From assembly GCF_022568815.1 (NCBI RefSeq), contig NZ_JAKZHX010000017.1:1-64000 (forward strand): 64,000 nt of DNA, in the 5' to 3' direction. The notes below the pieces were generated by a model, which was not told where the DNA came from, ran no database searches, and worked only from the letters and a program-made list of their open reading frames with translations. The stretch comes from Undibacterium paludis (GTDB lineage: Bacteria > Pseudomonadota > Gammaproteobacteria > Burkholderiales > Burkholderiaceae_D). This document shows positions 1 to 7,274 of the stretch, piece after piece (the first letter of the stretch is position 1; every line of letters begins with the position of its first letter). Both the position numbers and the translations under genes were made by a program.

Positions 1-436
1 TTCCAGACAGTGGCCAGTCAAGCTGATATCCATACCGGTTGAATGCGCGTCGGAGTTTGATCAATGTTTTTCTTGGCATGTCAGAATTCAGCTTGATCAT
101 AGTCTTGCAGGATCGCATGTCCGGGTGCACACCTATCCCCAGCAACAAATACACCATATCCACATGCCCCTGGCCGCATGCCTCGGCTAAGGCATAACCG
201 GACACCATGCCACCGCAAGAGGCAAGCAGTTCAATAATTTCTATATCATTTTCTACGACAAACCAGTGCATGACAGTTTCGCCTGCATAGTTTTTGCAGT
301 TCAGTAAATCCGGTTCACTGTTAATCATCTGCCGCACTAGATGCGGTGTGTAATAGACGGCTTCGATCAAACGGTCATAACCATGGTCCATTCCTGGATG
401 ACTTGCCATATAGTTTGCGATTGTTATTGGATGCAT
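1..436 (-). CDS. Ankyrin-repeat-like protein, 3' end outside window
   Basis: The reading frame opens with ATG at 436 on the minus strand and stays open to the left edge, giving about 145 residues without a stop, so the C-terminus is missing. The protein starts MHPITIANYM and has segments of ankyrin character: a helix ending in NSEPDLLNCKNYAGETVMHW, then ENDIEIIELLASCGG and GHVDMVYLLLGIGVHPD. These fit two to three degenerate 33-residue repeats. Ankyrin repeats mediate protein-protein contacts, and no catalytic domain is visible. There is no signal peptide, so it is probably cytoplasmic. The assignment rests on repeat spacing only. A second ankyrin-containing protein is encoded at 45890-47842, but its architecture is different. 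Confidence 0.6.
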   Translation of the reverse strand, partial: MHPITIANYMASHPGMDHGYDRLIEAVYYTPHLVRQMINSEPDLLNCKNYAGETVMHWFVVENDIEIIELLASCGGMVSGYALAEACGQGHVDMVYLLLGIGVHPDMRSCKTMIKLNSDMPRKTLIKLRRAFNRYGYQLDWPLSG

Positions 437-548
437 GTTTGCTGTTTTTTGGGGCCGACTTTTTGCCCGATATTAGCAATACTGAATGGTAATTGATAGT
501 TTATATCAGATCGATTGAATTTTATTATCGGCGCGCTCATCAAGGGAA

Positions 549-594
549 AATGCAGGGAGTTTACCTATAAGAATGGTATTTCTGTGCCTGCATT
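549..594. terminator. Long-loop hairpin followed by T-run, possible terminator
   Basis: AATGCAGG (549-556) pairs with CCTGCATT (587-594), and a further TACC/GGTA pairing (562-565 with 575-578) lies in the loop. A run of T follows on the plus strand. It lies just upstream of the promoter at 623-651 and could insulate it. No plus-strand gene that it would terminate is seen, so its role is uncertain. Confidence 0.35.
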
Positions 595-622
595 TTTTGT
601 GACGCGACAAGCACAGACCCAT

Positions 623-651
623 TTGACAATCCCCAAAAACAGGATTATTCT
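623..651 (+). promoter_or_regulatory. Sigma70-type promoter
   Basis: A consensus -35 box TTGACA (623-628) is followed after exactly 17 bases by TATTCT (646-651), a 4/6 match to the -10 consensus. The predicted start of transcription is near 658. It faces a perfect intrinsic terminator about 110 bases downstream, with no ordinary gene between them. Confidence 0.6.
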
Positions 652-657
652 ATAAAG

Positions 658-788
658 ATGAAAACACTGAGCATACTCTTTTTTACCTCCGCCCTCCCGG
701 CATGTCAGGCGACATCCCGGGGCCGCTGATGTGTGCCCGTTGAAAGCTCTGTAAAGAGTAAAAACAAAGGCCCACAAGGGCCTTTTTT
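658..788 (+). ncRNA. Candidate small RNA of about 130 nt
   Basis: The segment is bounded by a good promoter (623-651) and a perfect intrinsic terminator (766-788). The only frame in it is a 23-codon ORF (658-729, beginning MKTLSILFFTSALPAC) whose ATG would sit at the transcription start with no ribosome-binding site. That favours a non-coding RNA, or less likely a leaderless lipoprotein-like peptide. No known sRNA family was recognised. The long minus-strand frame through here has no supporting features and is treated as chance. Confidence 0.5.
766..788 (+). terminator. Intrinsic terminator
   Basis: AAAGGCCC (766-773), loop ACAA, GGGCCTTT (778-785) form a perfect 8-bp stem, and T continues to 788. 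It ends the candidate small RNA. The A-run on the 5' side means it could also act on the opposite strand. Confidence 0.8.
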
Positions 789-903
789 GTTTTCTGGTAC
801 TTTGTTTTAGGCGCTTTGTTTTTGCCCTTGATATCCAAAAACTCAGCACCACTTTAGTCAGCACTTTGAACCAACATACTCTCTCATTGAGGAGCCATAT
901 AAC

Positions 904-942
904 ATGAAGTCAGCAGATGTAGAACGCGCGCGGGTCCACTGA
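904..942 (+). CDS. Possible 12-residue leader peptide upstream of EF-G paralogue
   Basis: A 12-codon ORF (MKSADVERARVH) starts with ATG at 904 behind a good Shine-Dalgarno sequence (GAGGAG near 891) and ends at TGA 940-942. It lies about 350 bases before the EF-G paralogue, with a large inverted-repeat structure between. Position, size and ribosome-binding site fit a regulatory leader ORF. Function is inferred only from layout. Confidence 0.3.
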   Translation: MKSADVERARVH

Positions 943-1007
943 AATAAGGGTGGTCGCATGGCCCCGCGGCGCTGTCACCAAGACAACCCCACGACCGCTC
1001 GCTATCA

Positions 1008-1273
1008 GAACTCATTTCATCAATAGAGATGAGTGCGAACAAGACGATTTGGGATGCAGTGCAAGGCGTGACGCGCAGCTAAGGCGTCCGCCTTTGCAAG
1101 CGGCACAACGCTGCAATGCGCCCAAATCGTCAGTTCCCGGAGGGTTTGCCTCATAACGCGTGCTGGACTGCGTTGGACTCGTTATCAATAGCACAGCTAT
1201 TGACTGCCTCGTCCGCCTTGCCAGCCCGCGTTATGAGGCAAACGCATCTCGTCTCTATTGATGAAATGAGTTC
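1008..1273. repeat. 266-bp three-arm inverted-repeat structure before EF-G paralogue
   Basis: An outer inverted repeat has 22 perfectly matched bases and about 30 in all. It pairs 1008-1037 (starts GAACTCATTTCATCAATAGA) with 1243-1273. It encloses two further arms. Arm A begins ACGATTTGGG (1044-1053) and closes with CCCAAATCGT (1121-1130). Arm B begins GTTTGCCTCATAACGCG (1144-1160) and closes with its complement at 1227-1243. Arm B has an inner perfect 8-bp hairpin (1185-1203, TCAATAGC-ACA-GCTATTGA). The outer right arm ends one base before the ribosome-binding site AGGAAAG of the gene starting at 1288. It could be a folded 5' leader or a MITE-like element. No target-site duplication is visible. 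Confidence 0.75.
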
Positions 1274-1287
1274 AGGAAAGACCCATC

Positions 1288-3381
1288 ATGACGAACACTG
1301 TCCCCCGTGCCGCTTCCAACAAGGCATCTGCTAACTCTGCGCGCAACAACGTGCGCAACACCTGGCGCAACTTTGGCATTATCGCGCACATAGACGCTGG
1401 CAAGACCACGTTGTCTGAACGCATCCTGTTTAAAACTGGCGAAATCCATCGCACTGGCGAAGTCCATGAAGGCAATACCGCCATGGACACCATGCAACTG
1501 GAAAGAGATCGCGGCATCACTATCGGTGCAGCAGCGACTCGCTGCGTCTGGAACGGCCATGAATTCACGCTGATCGACACGCCCGGCCATATCGACTTTG
1601 CGATAGAAGTTGAGCGTTCGCTGCGCGTGCTCGACGGTGCCATCACTGTCTTGTCCGGCGTCGCTGGTGTGCAGCCGCAAACTGAGACTGTCTGGCATCA
1701 GGCCGAGAAACATGGCGTGCCCATGATCATCTTCGTCAACAAGATGGACCAGACTGGTGCTGACTTTGCCCGTGTTGCTGAACAAGTGCGCAAGCAGCTT
1801 GGCGCACGTCCTGTGCCGCTGGCGATACCCGTCGGCGCGGCGGATGAGTTTGGTGGCGTCATCGATGTCTTGCAACAGCGTTTGCTGCAATGGGATGCCA
1901 AGGGCAACATGACCGTGCTGGACTTGCCCGCAGAATTGCAAGCCCAGGCCAAAGCGGCCTATGCCTATGCAGCCTCGGTCGCGGCAGAAGCGAATGATGC
2001 ATTGACGGATGCCTACCTGGCGAACGACACGCTGAGCCACTCAGAGATATTGCAAGGCTTGCGTACTCTGACATTAGCCAGAAAAGCCACGCCCATGCTC
2101 GGTGGTTCTGCGTATAAAAATGCAGGCATAGAACCGCTGCTCGACGCCGTGATAGCCTGGCTGCCAGCGCCCGATGACCGCGCTGCCCCCGTGGCCAGAC
2201 TGAACGGGGACGACGTGACTGTGGGTACCGGTAGTGATGACGCCCTGGCCGCACTGGTGTTCAAGGTAACGCATGATGAACACGGTTCGCTGGCCTATGT
2301 ACGCCTGTATGGCGGCAGCATGCATGAAGGTGAAACCATCTGGAATGCAACGCTGGAAGCACCAGTGCGTATAGGTCGTCTGTACATCGTGCATGCCGAC
2401 AAACGCACACCCGTGGCTGAGGCAAAGGCAGGCAGCATCATCGCCATCGCCAACCTGAAAGACGCGCTGACCGGGCAGACCCTGGCTGGCAAGTCACAGC
2501 CGTGGACGCTGGAAACCATCCATGCTGGCGAGCCCGTTGTGGCGCTAGCTGTGGAACCCGGTGCAGGTACTGACAGGGCCAAGATGCTGGCGGCGCTGGA
2601 TAAATTCCGTCGTGAAGACCCGTCTTTGCGCTTGGAGAGTGATCCAGAAACTGGCGAGACCATCCTGTGGGGCATGGGTGAGCTGCATCTGGATGTGGTA
2701 CTCGAACGTGCCCGCCGTGAAGCTGCGGTGGACATACGGGTAGGTGCACCCCATGTGGCTTATAAAGAGACCATGGGCCTGGCGACTGTCGAAGCAGAAG
2801 GTAAGCTCGACAAACAAAACGGCGGCAAGGGCATGTATGCCCGCGTTGTCGTGCGGCTTGATTTGCTGGGCGCAGACGAAGGCGAATTTGCCTTTGTCAA
2901 TGTGGTCAAGGGTGGCGTGATACCAACGGCGTTTTTCCCTGCCGTTGAAAAAGGCGTACAGCAGGCCATGCAACAAGGCCCGCTGGGGCAAAAAGTGACG
3001 GGCGTCAAAGTCACTTTGCTTGATGGTGATTTCCATGCCGTTGACAGTAACGAAATGGCCTTCATCATCGCCGCCAAAGAAGCCGTGCTGGCAGGTTTGC
3101 GCAAGGCCAAACCGGTCTTGCTTGAACCCGTCATGAAAGTGACTGTCGATGCTCCCGCCGTCAACACCGGCGACGTGATCGGCGACTTGCAAAAACGTGC
3201 GGGCCGCGTGCTGGGCATCACAGAAAACACGGGCCGTGTTGAAGTGGTGGCCGACGTACCTTTAAGCAAGCTCTTTGGTCATACCACTGACCTGCGCTCG
3301 CTGACCCAGGGCCGCGCCTTCGCCAGCGCGATCTATGCAAGGCATGCAGCATGCAGTGTGGAAGAAGCCGCGTTTGCATGA
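1288..3381 (+). CDS. fusA: Elongation factor G paralogue (translational GTPase)
   Basis: This 697-residue protein has the full EF-G layout. The GTP-binding domain shows AHIDAGKTT (G1), RGITI (switch region), DTPGH (G3), NKMD (G4) and GGSAYKN (G5). Domains II and III follow, then domain IV (YKETMGLATVEAEGKLD, then FVNVVKGGVIPTAFFPAVEKG) and domain V to the end. EF-G catalyses ribosomal translocation, and some paralogues act in ribosome recycling or in antibiotic or stress responses. It is probably a second copy rather than the main one: it is not beside rpsL, rpsG or tuf, and it diverges from canonical EF-G throughout (for example GGSA instead of CGSA). The start is set by AGGAAAG at 1275-1281. 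A strong terminator follows, so it is transcribed alone. Confidence 0.9.
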   Translation: MTNTVPRAASNKASANSARNNVRNTWRNFGIIAHIDAGKTTLSERILFKTGEIHRTGEVHEGNTAMDTMQLERDRGITIGAAATRCVWNGHEFTLIDTPGHIDFAIEVERSLRVLDGAITVLSGVAGVQPQTETVWHQAEKHGVPMIIFVNKMDQTGADFARVAEQVRKQLGARPVPLAIPVGAADEFGGVIDVLQQRLLQWDAKGNMTVLDLPAELQAQAKAAYAYAASVAAEANDALTDAYLANDTLSHSEILQGLRTLTLARKATPMLGGSAYKNAGIEPLLDAVIAWLPAPDDRAAPVARLNGDDVTVGTGSDDALAALVFKVTHDEHGSLAYVRLYGGSMHEGETIWNATLEAPVRIGRLYIVHADKRTPVAEAKAGSIIAIANLKDALTGQTLAGKSQPWTLETIHAGEPVVALAVEPGAGTDRAKMLAALDKFRREDPSLRLESDPETGETILWGMGELHLDVVLERARREAAVDIRVGAPHVAYKETMGLATVEAEGKLDKQNGGKGMYARVVVRLDLLGADEGEFAFVNVVKGGVIPTAFFPAVEKGVQQAMQQGPLGQKVTGVKVTLLDGDFHAVDSNEMAFIIAAKEAVLAGLRKAKPVLLEPVMKVTVDAPAVNTGDVIGDLQKRAGRVLGITENTGRVEVVADVPLSKLFGHTTDLRSLTQGRAFASAIYARHAACSVEEAAFA

Positions 3382-3457
3382 TTCTTGTCGCATGCGGATA
3401 GTGGGTGGGTTGTCGTTTGATCCGCCTGTTGTTCTTCCGACAGGTTGGCAGGATGAG

Positions 3458-3489
3458 AAAAGCCAGGGTAGGCACCCTGGCTTTTTTTT
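3458..3489 (+). terminator. Intrinsic terminator of EF-G paralogue
   Basis: AAAGCCAGGGT, loop AGGC, ACCCTGGCTTT form a perfect stem, followed by a T-run. It lies about 80 bases after the stop codon at 3381. Confidence 0.9.
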
Positions 3490-4049
3490 GCTCTGTGGAA
3501 TTCATCCAGGTTTTTCTGGCCCTGCATCAATATTGGAAAAGCGATATTTGGAAAAGCGATATGCCTGAAAGCCGACATGGTCATCATTTGGGGCAGCACA
3601 GATTCGTCAACTCTACGCTGGCAAAAATCCATCTGTACGCCTGCTCAGCAATTGATCCCTGTTACGCCAAAGTCACAATTAAAGCGATGTTTTGTACCGC
3701 AGTTTTTACATCTATAACTTGAGTGAGGAATTAACCTCATCTTGCACAAGGCACCACCAGGGGAAATCCAGCAGCGTTGCAAAAATAAACATACTGAAGT
3801 TAATAATGTAAAAACATTAATGTAAAATAAACCAATATTCTCTCTTCAATTGTACGCTTTGCTGTTAAGCCGCGTGGTTTTGAATGGAAATTGATTTTGA
3901 TTAACACCGTTTATGACGGTGTGACATAAAAGTGAAGAGAGCGGTTTGCTGTACTTGATTTTGCACCGGATTCACATTTGATTCGGATTTCTGTCGGCAT
4001 GAGTATTTTTTGCTCAGCCTAAAAGGAATGTCATGAAAGGATCATCCCC
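3490..4049. other. Intergenic region with short repeats and an operator-like hairpin
   Basis: No gene is supported here. Visible structures are a 15-bp tandem direct repeat (TTGGAAAAGCGATAT at 3533-3547 and 3548-3562), two copies of AATGTAAAA 14 bases apart (3805-3813, 3819-3827), and an inverted repeat ACACCGT/ACGGTGT (3904-3910, 3916-3922). The AT-rich part from 3780 probably carries the chemoreceptor promoter. A sigma28 flagellar promoter was looked for and not found. Confidence 0.5.
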
Positions 4050-5717
4050 ATGCGCAACAATCAGCCCGTCACTGGAAAAGAAGTTGAAGTCATGGATGGT
4101 CAATCCATTGTCTCCAAAACCGATCTTCGCGGCAAGATCGTTTATTGCAATCCTGCTTTCATCGAAATAAGCGGTTTCGATGAACACGAACTGATCGGAT
4201 CGCCGCACAATCTGGTGCGCCATCCCGACATGCCCGTGCAAGCTTTTGCTGATTTATGGAACACTATCCGGGAGGGATTGCAATGGAATGGCTTGGTCAA
4301 GAATCGTTGCAAGAATGGGGACCATTACTGGGTCAGAGCCAATGTAACGCCTATTATGGAAAACGGGCAGGTGGTTGGCTATATGTCGGTCAGGACCAAG
4401 CCAAGCCGGGCTGAGATTACCGAAGCTGAAACACTCTACCAACGCATGCGTGGAGATGAGGGACGTTCAATCAGATTGCATCACGGAAGACTGCAAAGGG
4501 CGGGCTGGCGTGGCAGGCTGGCGCAAGCTTTCCAGTTTACTGCTGCCATGAGACTGGCACTGGGTATGGCTTCCTGCATGGTGCTGGTTCTGGCGACAGG
4601 CATGTCGCAGTACCTGCGTACTGGTTTTTCACTGTCGGACACGCTAATGCTGACCCTGGCCTTGGTCTTGCTGGCATATCAGTGGCGGTTCATCCAGAGC
4701 ACGTATATCTGTCCGTTGCGCCACGCCATGCTGGCAGCACGCACCATGGCTGGTGGTGATCTGACCAGTTTGCCACCCAGTGGCGGAGATGACGAAATGG
4801 GGCAAATGATGCAGGCTATGCGTCAGATGAATATCAACCTCGTCGCCATTATAGGCGACGTCAGGGACAATGCAGATTCTATCAACCGTGGCAGTCAGGA
4901 AATAGCTGAGGGCAATATGGACTTGTCCAGCCGTACTGAGTCGCAAGCTTCCAATCTTGAGCAGACTGCTGCCAGCATGGAAGAATTTGCCTCTACGATC
5001 AGGCAAAATTCGGACAGTGCAGCCCAGGCCGCGCAACTGGCGCAGGCAGCATCTCACATTGCGCAGCAAGGCGTGAATATGACTGACAGACTGGGATTCA
5101 CCATGCACGAAATAAGCGACTCTGCCCGGAGTATAGAAAACATCATCAGTCTCATTGATGGCATCGCGTTCCAGACCAATATCCTGGCGCTGAATGCCGC
5201 GGTTGAAGCTGCTCGCGCAGGTGAGCAGGGCCGCGGATTTGCTGTTGTTGCCGGCGAAGTGCGGAATCTTGCCCAGCGTTCAGCTACAGCAGCAAGAGAA
5301 ATCAAGACGCTCATTACAGATTCGATGGGTAAGGTGAGTGCTGGCAATGATCTGGTTGAACAATCCAGCCGCATCATGTCAGAGTTGATGCAGTCAGTGC
5401 ATAGCGTGGCGGGAATTATTGATGAAATCAGTCATGCCAGCCGAGATCAAAGTGATGGTGTGGAGCAGGTCAATTTTGCCATTACGCAAATGGATGAAAT
5501 CACCCAGAAAAATGCTGCCATGGTAGAAGAAGCGGCAGCTTCTGCCAGCAGTCTGGCAGAGGAGACCAGGTATTTGCAGCAAGCCATCAGTGTTTTCAAG
5601 TTTAATCGCGCCGCCAGAAGGGCTAGCGCAGTACATCAGCTCCCTGGTCGCTCGTCCCACATCAGCCTCAACCCGGTCGCCCTTAAGCAATTGCCTATGC
5701 GAAAAGCCAATGCGTAA
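4050..5717 (+). CDS. PAS-containing methyl-accepting chemotaxis protein (Aer-like)
   Basis: This 555-residue chemoreceptor has an N-terminal PAS domain (about residues 10-125, including YCNPAFIEISGF and GYMSVRTKPSR). A transmembrane region follows at about 175-215, then a HAMP-like linker and a long cytoplasmic signalling domain. The signalling hairpin tip is intact (IAFQTNILALNAAVEAARAG) and binds CheA and CheW. With no periplasmic ligand domain, it resembles Aer-type energy or redox sensors, in which PAS binds FAD. The C-terminus lacks the NWETF-type pentapeptide, so adaptation enzymes are probably not tethered to it. An AAAGGA sequence precedes the start. The candidate partner CheW in this window is at 63398-63901, far away. 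Confidence 0.9.
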   Translation: MRNNQPVTGKEVEVMDGQSIVSKTDLRGKIVYCNPAFIEISGFDEHELIGSPHNLVRHPDMPVQAFADLWNTIREGLQWNGLVKNRCKNGDHYWVRANVTPIMENGQVVGYMSVRTKPSRAEITEAETLYQRMRGDEGRSIRLHHGRLQRAGWRGRLAQAFQFTAAMRLALGMASCMVLVLATGMSQYLRTGFSLSDTLMLTLALVLLAYQWRFIQSTYICPLRHAMLAARTMAGGDLTSLPPSGGDDEMGQMMQAMRQMNINLVAIIGDVRDNADSINRGSQEIAEGNMDLSSRTESQASNLEQTAASMEEFASTIRQNSDSAAQAAQLAQAASHIAQQGVNMTDRLGFTMHEISDSARSIENIISLIDGIAFQTNILALNAAVEAARAGEQGRGFAVVAGEVRNLAQRSATAAREIKTLITDSMGKVSAGNDLVEQSSRIMSELMQSVHSVAGIIDEISHASRDQSDGVEQVNFAITQMDEITQKNAAMVEEAAASASSLAEETRYLQQAISVFKFNRAARRASAVHQLPGRSSHISLNPVALKQLPMRKANA

Positions 5718-5725
5718 ATGTCTCT

Positions 5726-5739
5726 GACGCAACGGCGTC
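5726..5739. terminator. Short hairpin between convergent genes
   Basis: GACGC-AACG-GCGTC lies just after the chemoreceptor stop and before the end of the convergent kinase gene. The T-tract is weak, so it is only a possible terminator. Confidence 0.3.
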
Positions 5740-5801
5740 TTGTCCGTTCTTCATCTCAGGGCGCGAATCAGCGAATAGTTATTCAACCTCCTGTCTACTA
5801 T

Positions 5802-7268
5802 CTATTCACTGACTTTTGGCCAACTAAATCTGAACACTGCCCCGCGTGGCTGGTTGTCTCCAAGACTGATGGTGCCGCCCAGGGACTCTATAGTTTTCTT
5901 GATGACGGCCAGGCCCATGCCGCTGCCCTCTACTTCGTCGCGGGGGCGCAGGGTCTGGAACATGCCGAAGACGCGCTCGCGGTGTTCGGGGGCGATGCCT
6001 CTGCCGTCGTCGGCCACTTCAAAAATGAAGCTTTGCTCTGCCGGCAGGGAGCGCACGACAATGTGACCGCTGCGCTTGTCGTGGTGCTTGATGGCATTGT
6101 TGATGAGGTTGCGGAACACTAGTTCCAGTGCTACCTTCTGGGTGGCGCTATAGGGAAAACTGCCTTGCAATTCAAGGTCAAAAGAGCGGTCAGTGCAACA
6201 GAGGTCAAATACATCACGCACCAGTTCAGAAAAATCTACCGATTCTATGACACCACCAAGACGATCGGCACGGAAGTACAGGAGCAGGTCGTCGAGCAAT
6301 TTCTCCATACGGGTAACCCGGCCGCGCATCATATGCAGGTGTTCACGGGTCTCTTCGCCGATTTTACCTGCCAGGTCTTCCTCTATCCAGCTAGCGAGCT
6401 GGACGACGCCGCGCAAGGGGGATTTCAAGTCATGGGACGCAACATAGACGAAATTATCGAGTTCCTGATTACGGCGTGACAGTTCATCAATAAAGCGCTG
6501 GCGTTCTGAAATATCGACGATTGCTGCCAGTATGTGTATGTCACTATCGGTATCAATGGGATTGAGGCCTATTTCTATGGGAAATTCAGAACCATCTTTT
6601 TTTATTGCCAGCAAGTCGGGATTGCGATCGACAACGAGAGGTGTTTCCTGATCACGCAGATAATTATTGCGTAACCCGCGATAACCCTCCAAAGATCGTT
6701 GAGGTATGAGCATTTCCATGGATTTTCCCATCATTTCCGAGCGGGTATAGCCAAAAATCTGCTCGGTCTTTTCGTTCACCATTTCTATGTGACCAAGCTT
6801 GTCTGTCAGTATCATGGCGTTGGGGGCGGCCTCCACCACTTGCTTAAAACGGCGCTCGCTTTGTGTCATTCGTTGCGCCAGTTTATACATACTGCTGAAA
6901 TCACGGACAATGAAAGACAGGCCTTTGATACTGTCATCGGTTTCATCATGGATGGCAGAAATGGTCAGTGATACAGGCAACTCTGTTCCATCCTTGCAGA
7001 GTATGGTGGTTTCAAACTGTCCCAAAACACTGCTTTGCTGCAAGAGCTTAATCAGGGTCTGACATTCGGGCAATTGCCCTTCGGGGAAGAGCAGCGTGAA
7101 GGGCTGACCCAGTACATCGCTGGCAGTATGCCCAAACAGCAGGCTGGCCGCATTGTTCCAGACGATGATGATGCCATTGACATCACTACCGATGATTGCA
7201 TCATTCGCTGAGGCGACGATTGCCGTCAGCAGGGCCTGCTGTTCAATCAAGTTCTGCTGGTCTTCCAT
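5802..7268 (-). CDS. PAS-PAS sensor histidine kinase (last gene of operon)
   Basis: This 488-residue cytoplasmic kinase has PAS 1 (about 10-125), PAS 2 (about 140-260, from VVEAAPNAMILTDKLGHIEM to AAIVDISERQR), HisKA with phosphorylatable His in ASHDLKSPLRG, and HATPase with NLINNAIKHH, DDGRGI and GSGMGLAVIKK. The HisKA type is that of phytochrome-like kinases that pair with small Rcp1-type receivers, matching the receiver encoded first in this operon. No membrane segment is seen, so the signal is probably intracellular. It starts 6 bases after the stop of its paralogue at 7275-9503. It is shorter than that paralogue mainly because it has one copy of the PAS unit that is triplicated there. 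Confidence 0.9.
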   Translation of the reverse strand: MEDQQNLIEQQALLTAIVASANDAIIGSDVNGIIIVWNNAASLLFGHTASDVLGQPFTLLFPEGQLPECQTLIKLLQQSSVLGQFETTILCKDGTELPVSLTISAIHDETDDSIKGLSFIVRDFSSMYKLAQRMTQSERRFKQVVEAAPNAMILTDKLGHIEMVNEKTEQIFGYTRSEMMGKSMEMLIPQRSLEGYRGLRNNYLRDQETPLVVDRNPDLLAIKKDGSEFPIEIGLNPIDTDSDIHILAAIVDISERQRFIDELSRRNQELDNFVYVASHDLKSPLRGVVQLASWIEEDLAGKIGEETREHLHMMRGRVTRMEKLLDDLLLYFRADRLGGVIESVDFSELVRDVFDLCCTDRSFDLELQGSFPYSATQKVALELVFRNLINNAIKHHDKRSGHIVVRSLPAEQSFIFEVADDGRGIAPEHRERVFGMFQTLRPRDEVEGSGMGLAVIKKTIESLGGTISLGDNQPRGAVFRFSWPKVSE

Positions 7269-7274
7269 GATGTG

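Noticed and set aside
565..864. Minus-strand frame of 99 codons
   Set aside because: It crosses the promoter, candidate small RNA and terminator, has no ribosome-binding site and no protein-like pattern.
1255..2040. Long minus-strand frame opposite the EF-G paralogue
   Set aside because: It is antisense to a strongly conserved gene and has no recognisable protein features.
4033..4170. Alternative ATG with ribosome-binding site just before the chemoreceptor
   Set aside because: It opens a different frame of about 45 codons that overlaps the PAS domain and has no protein-like content.
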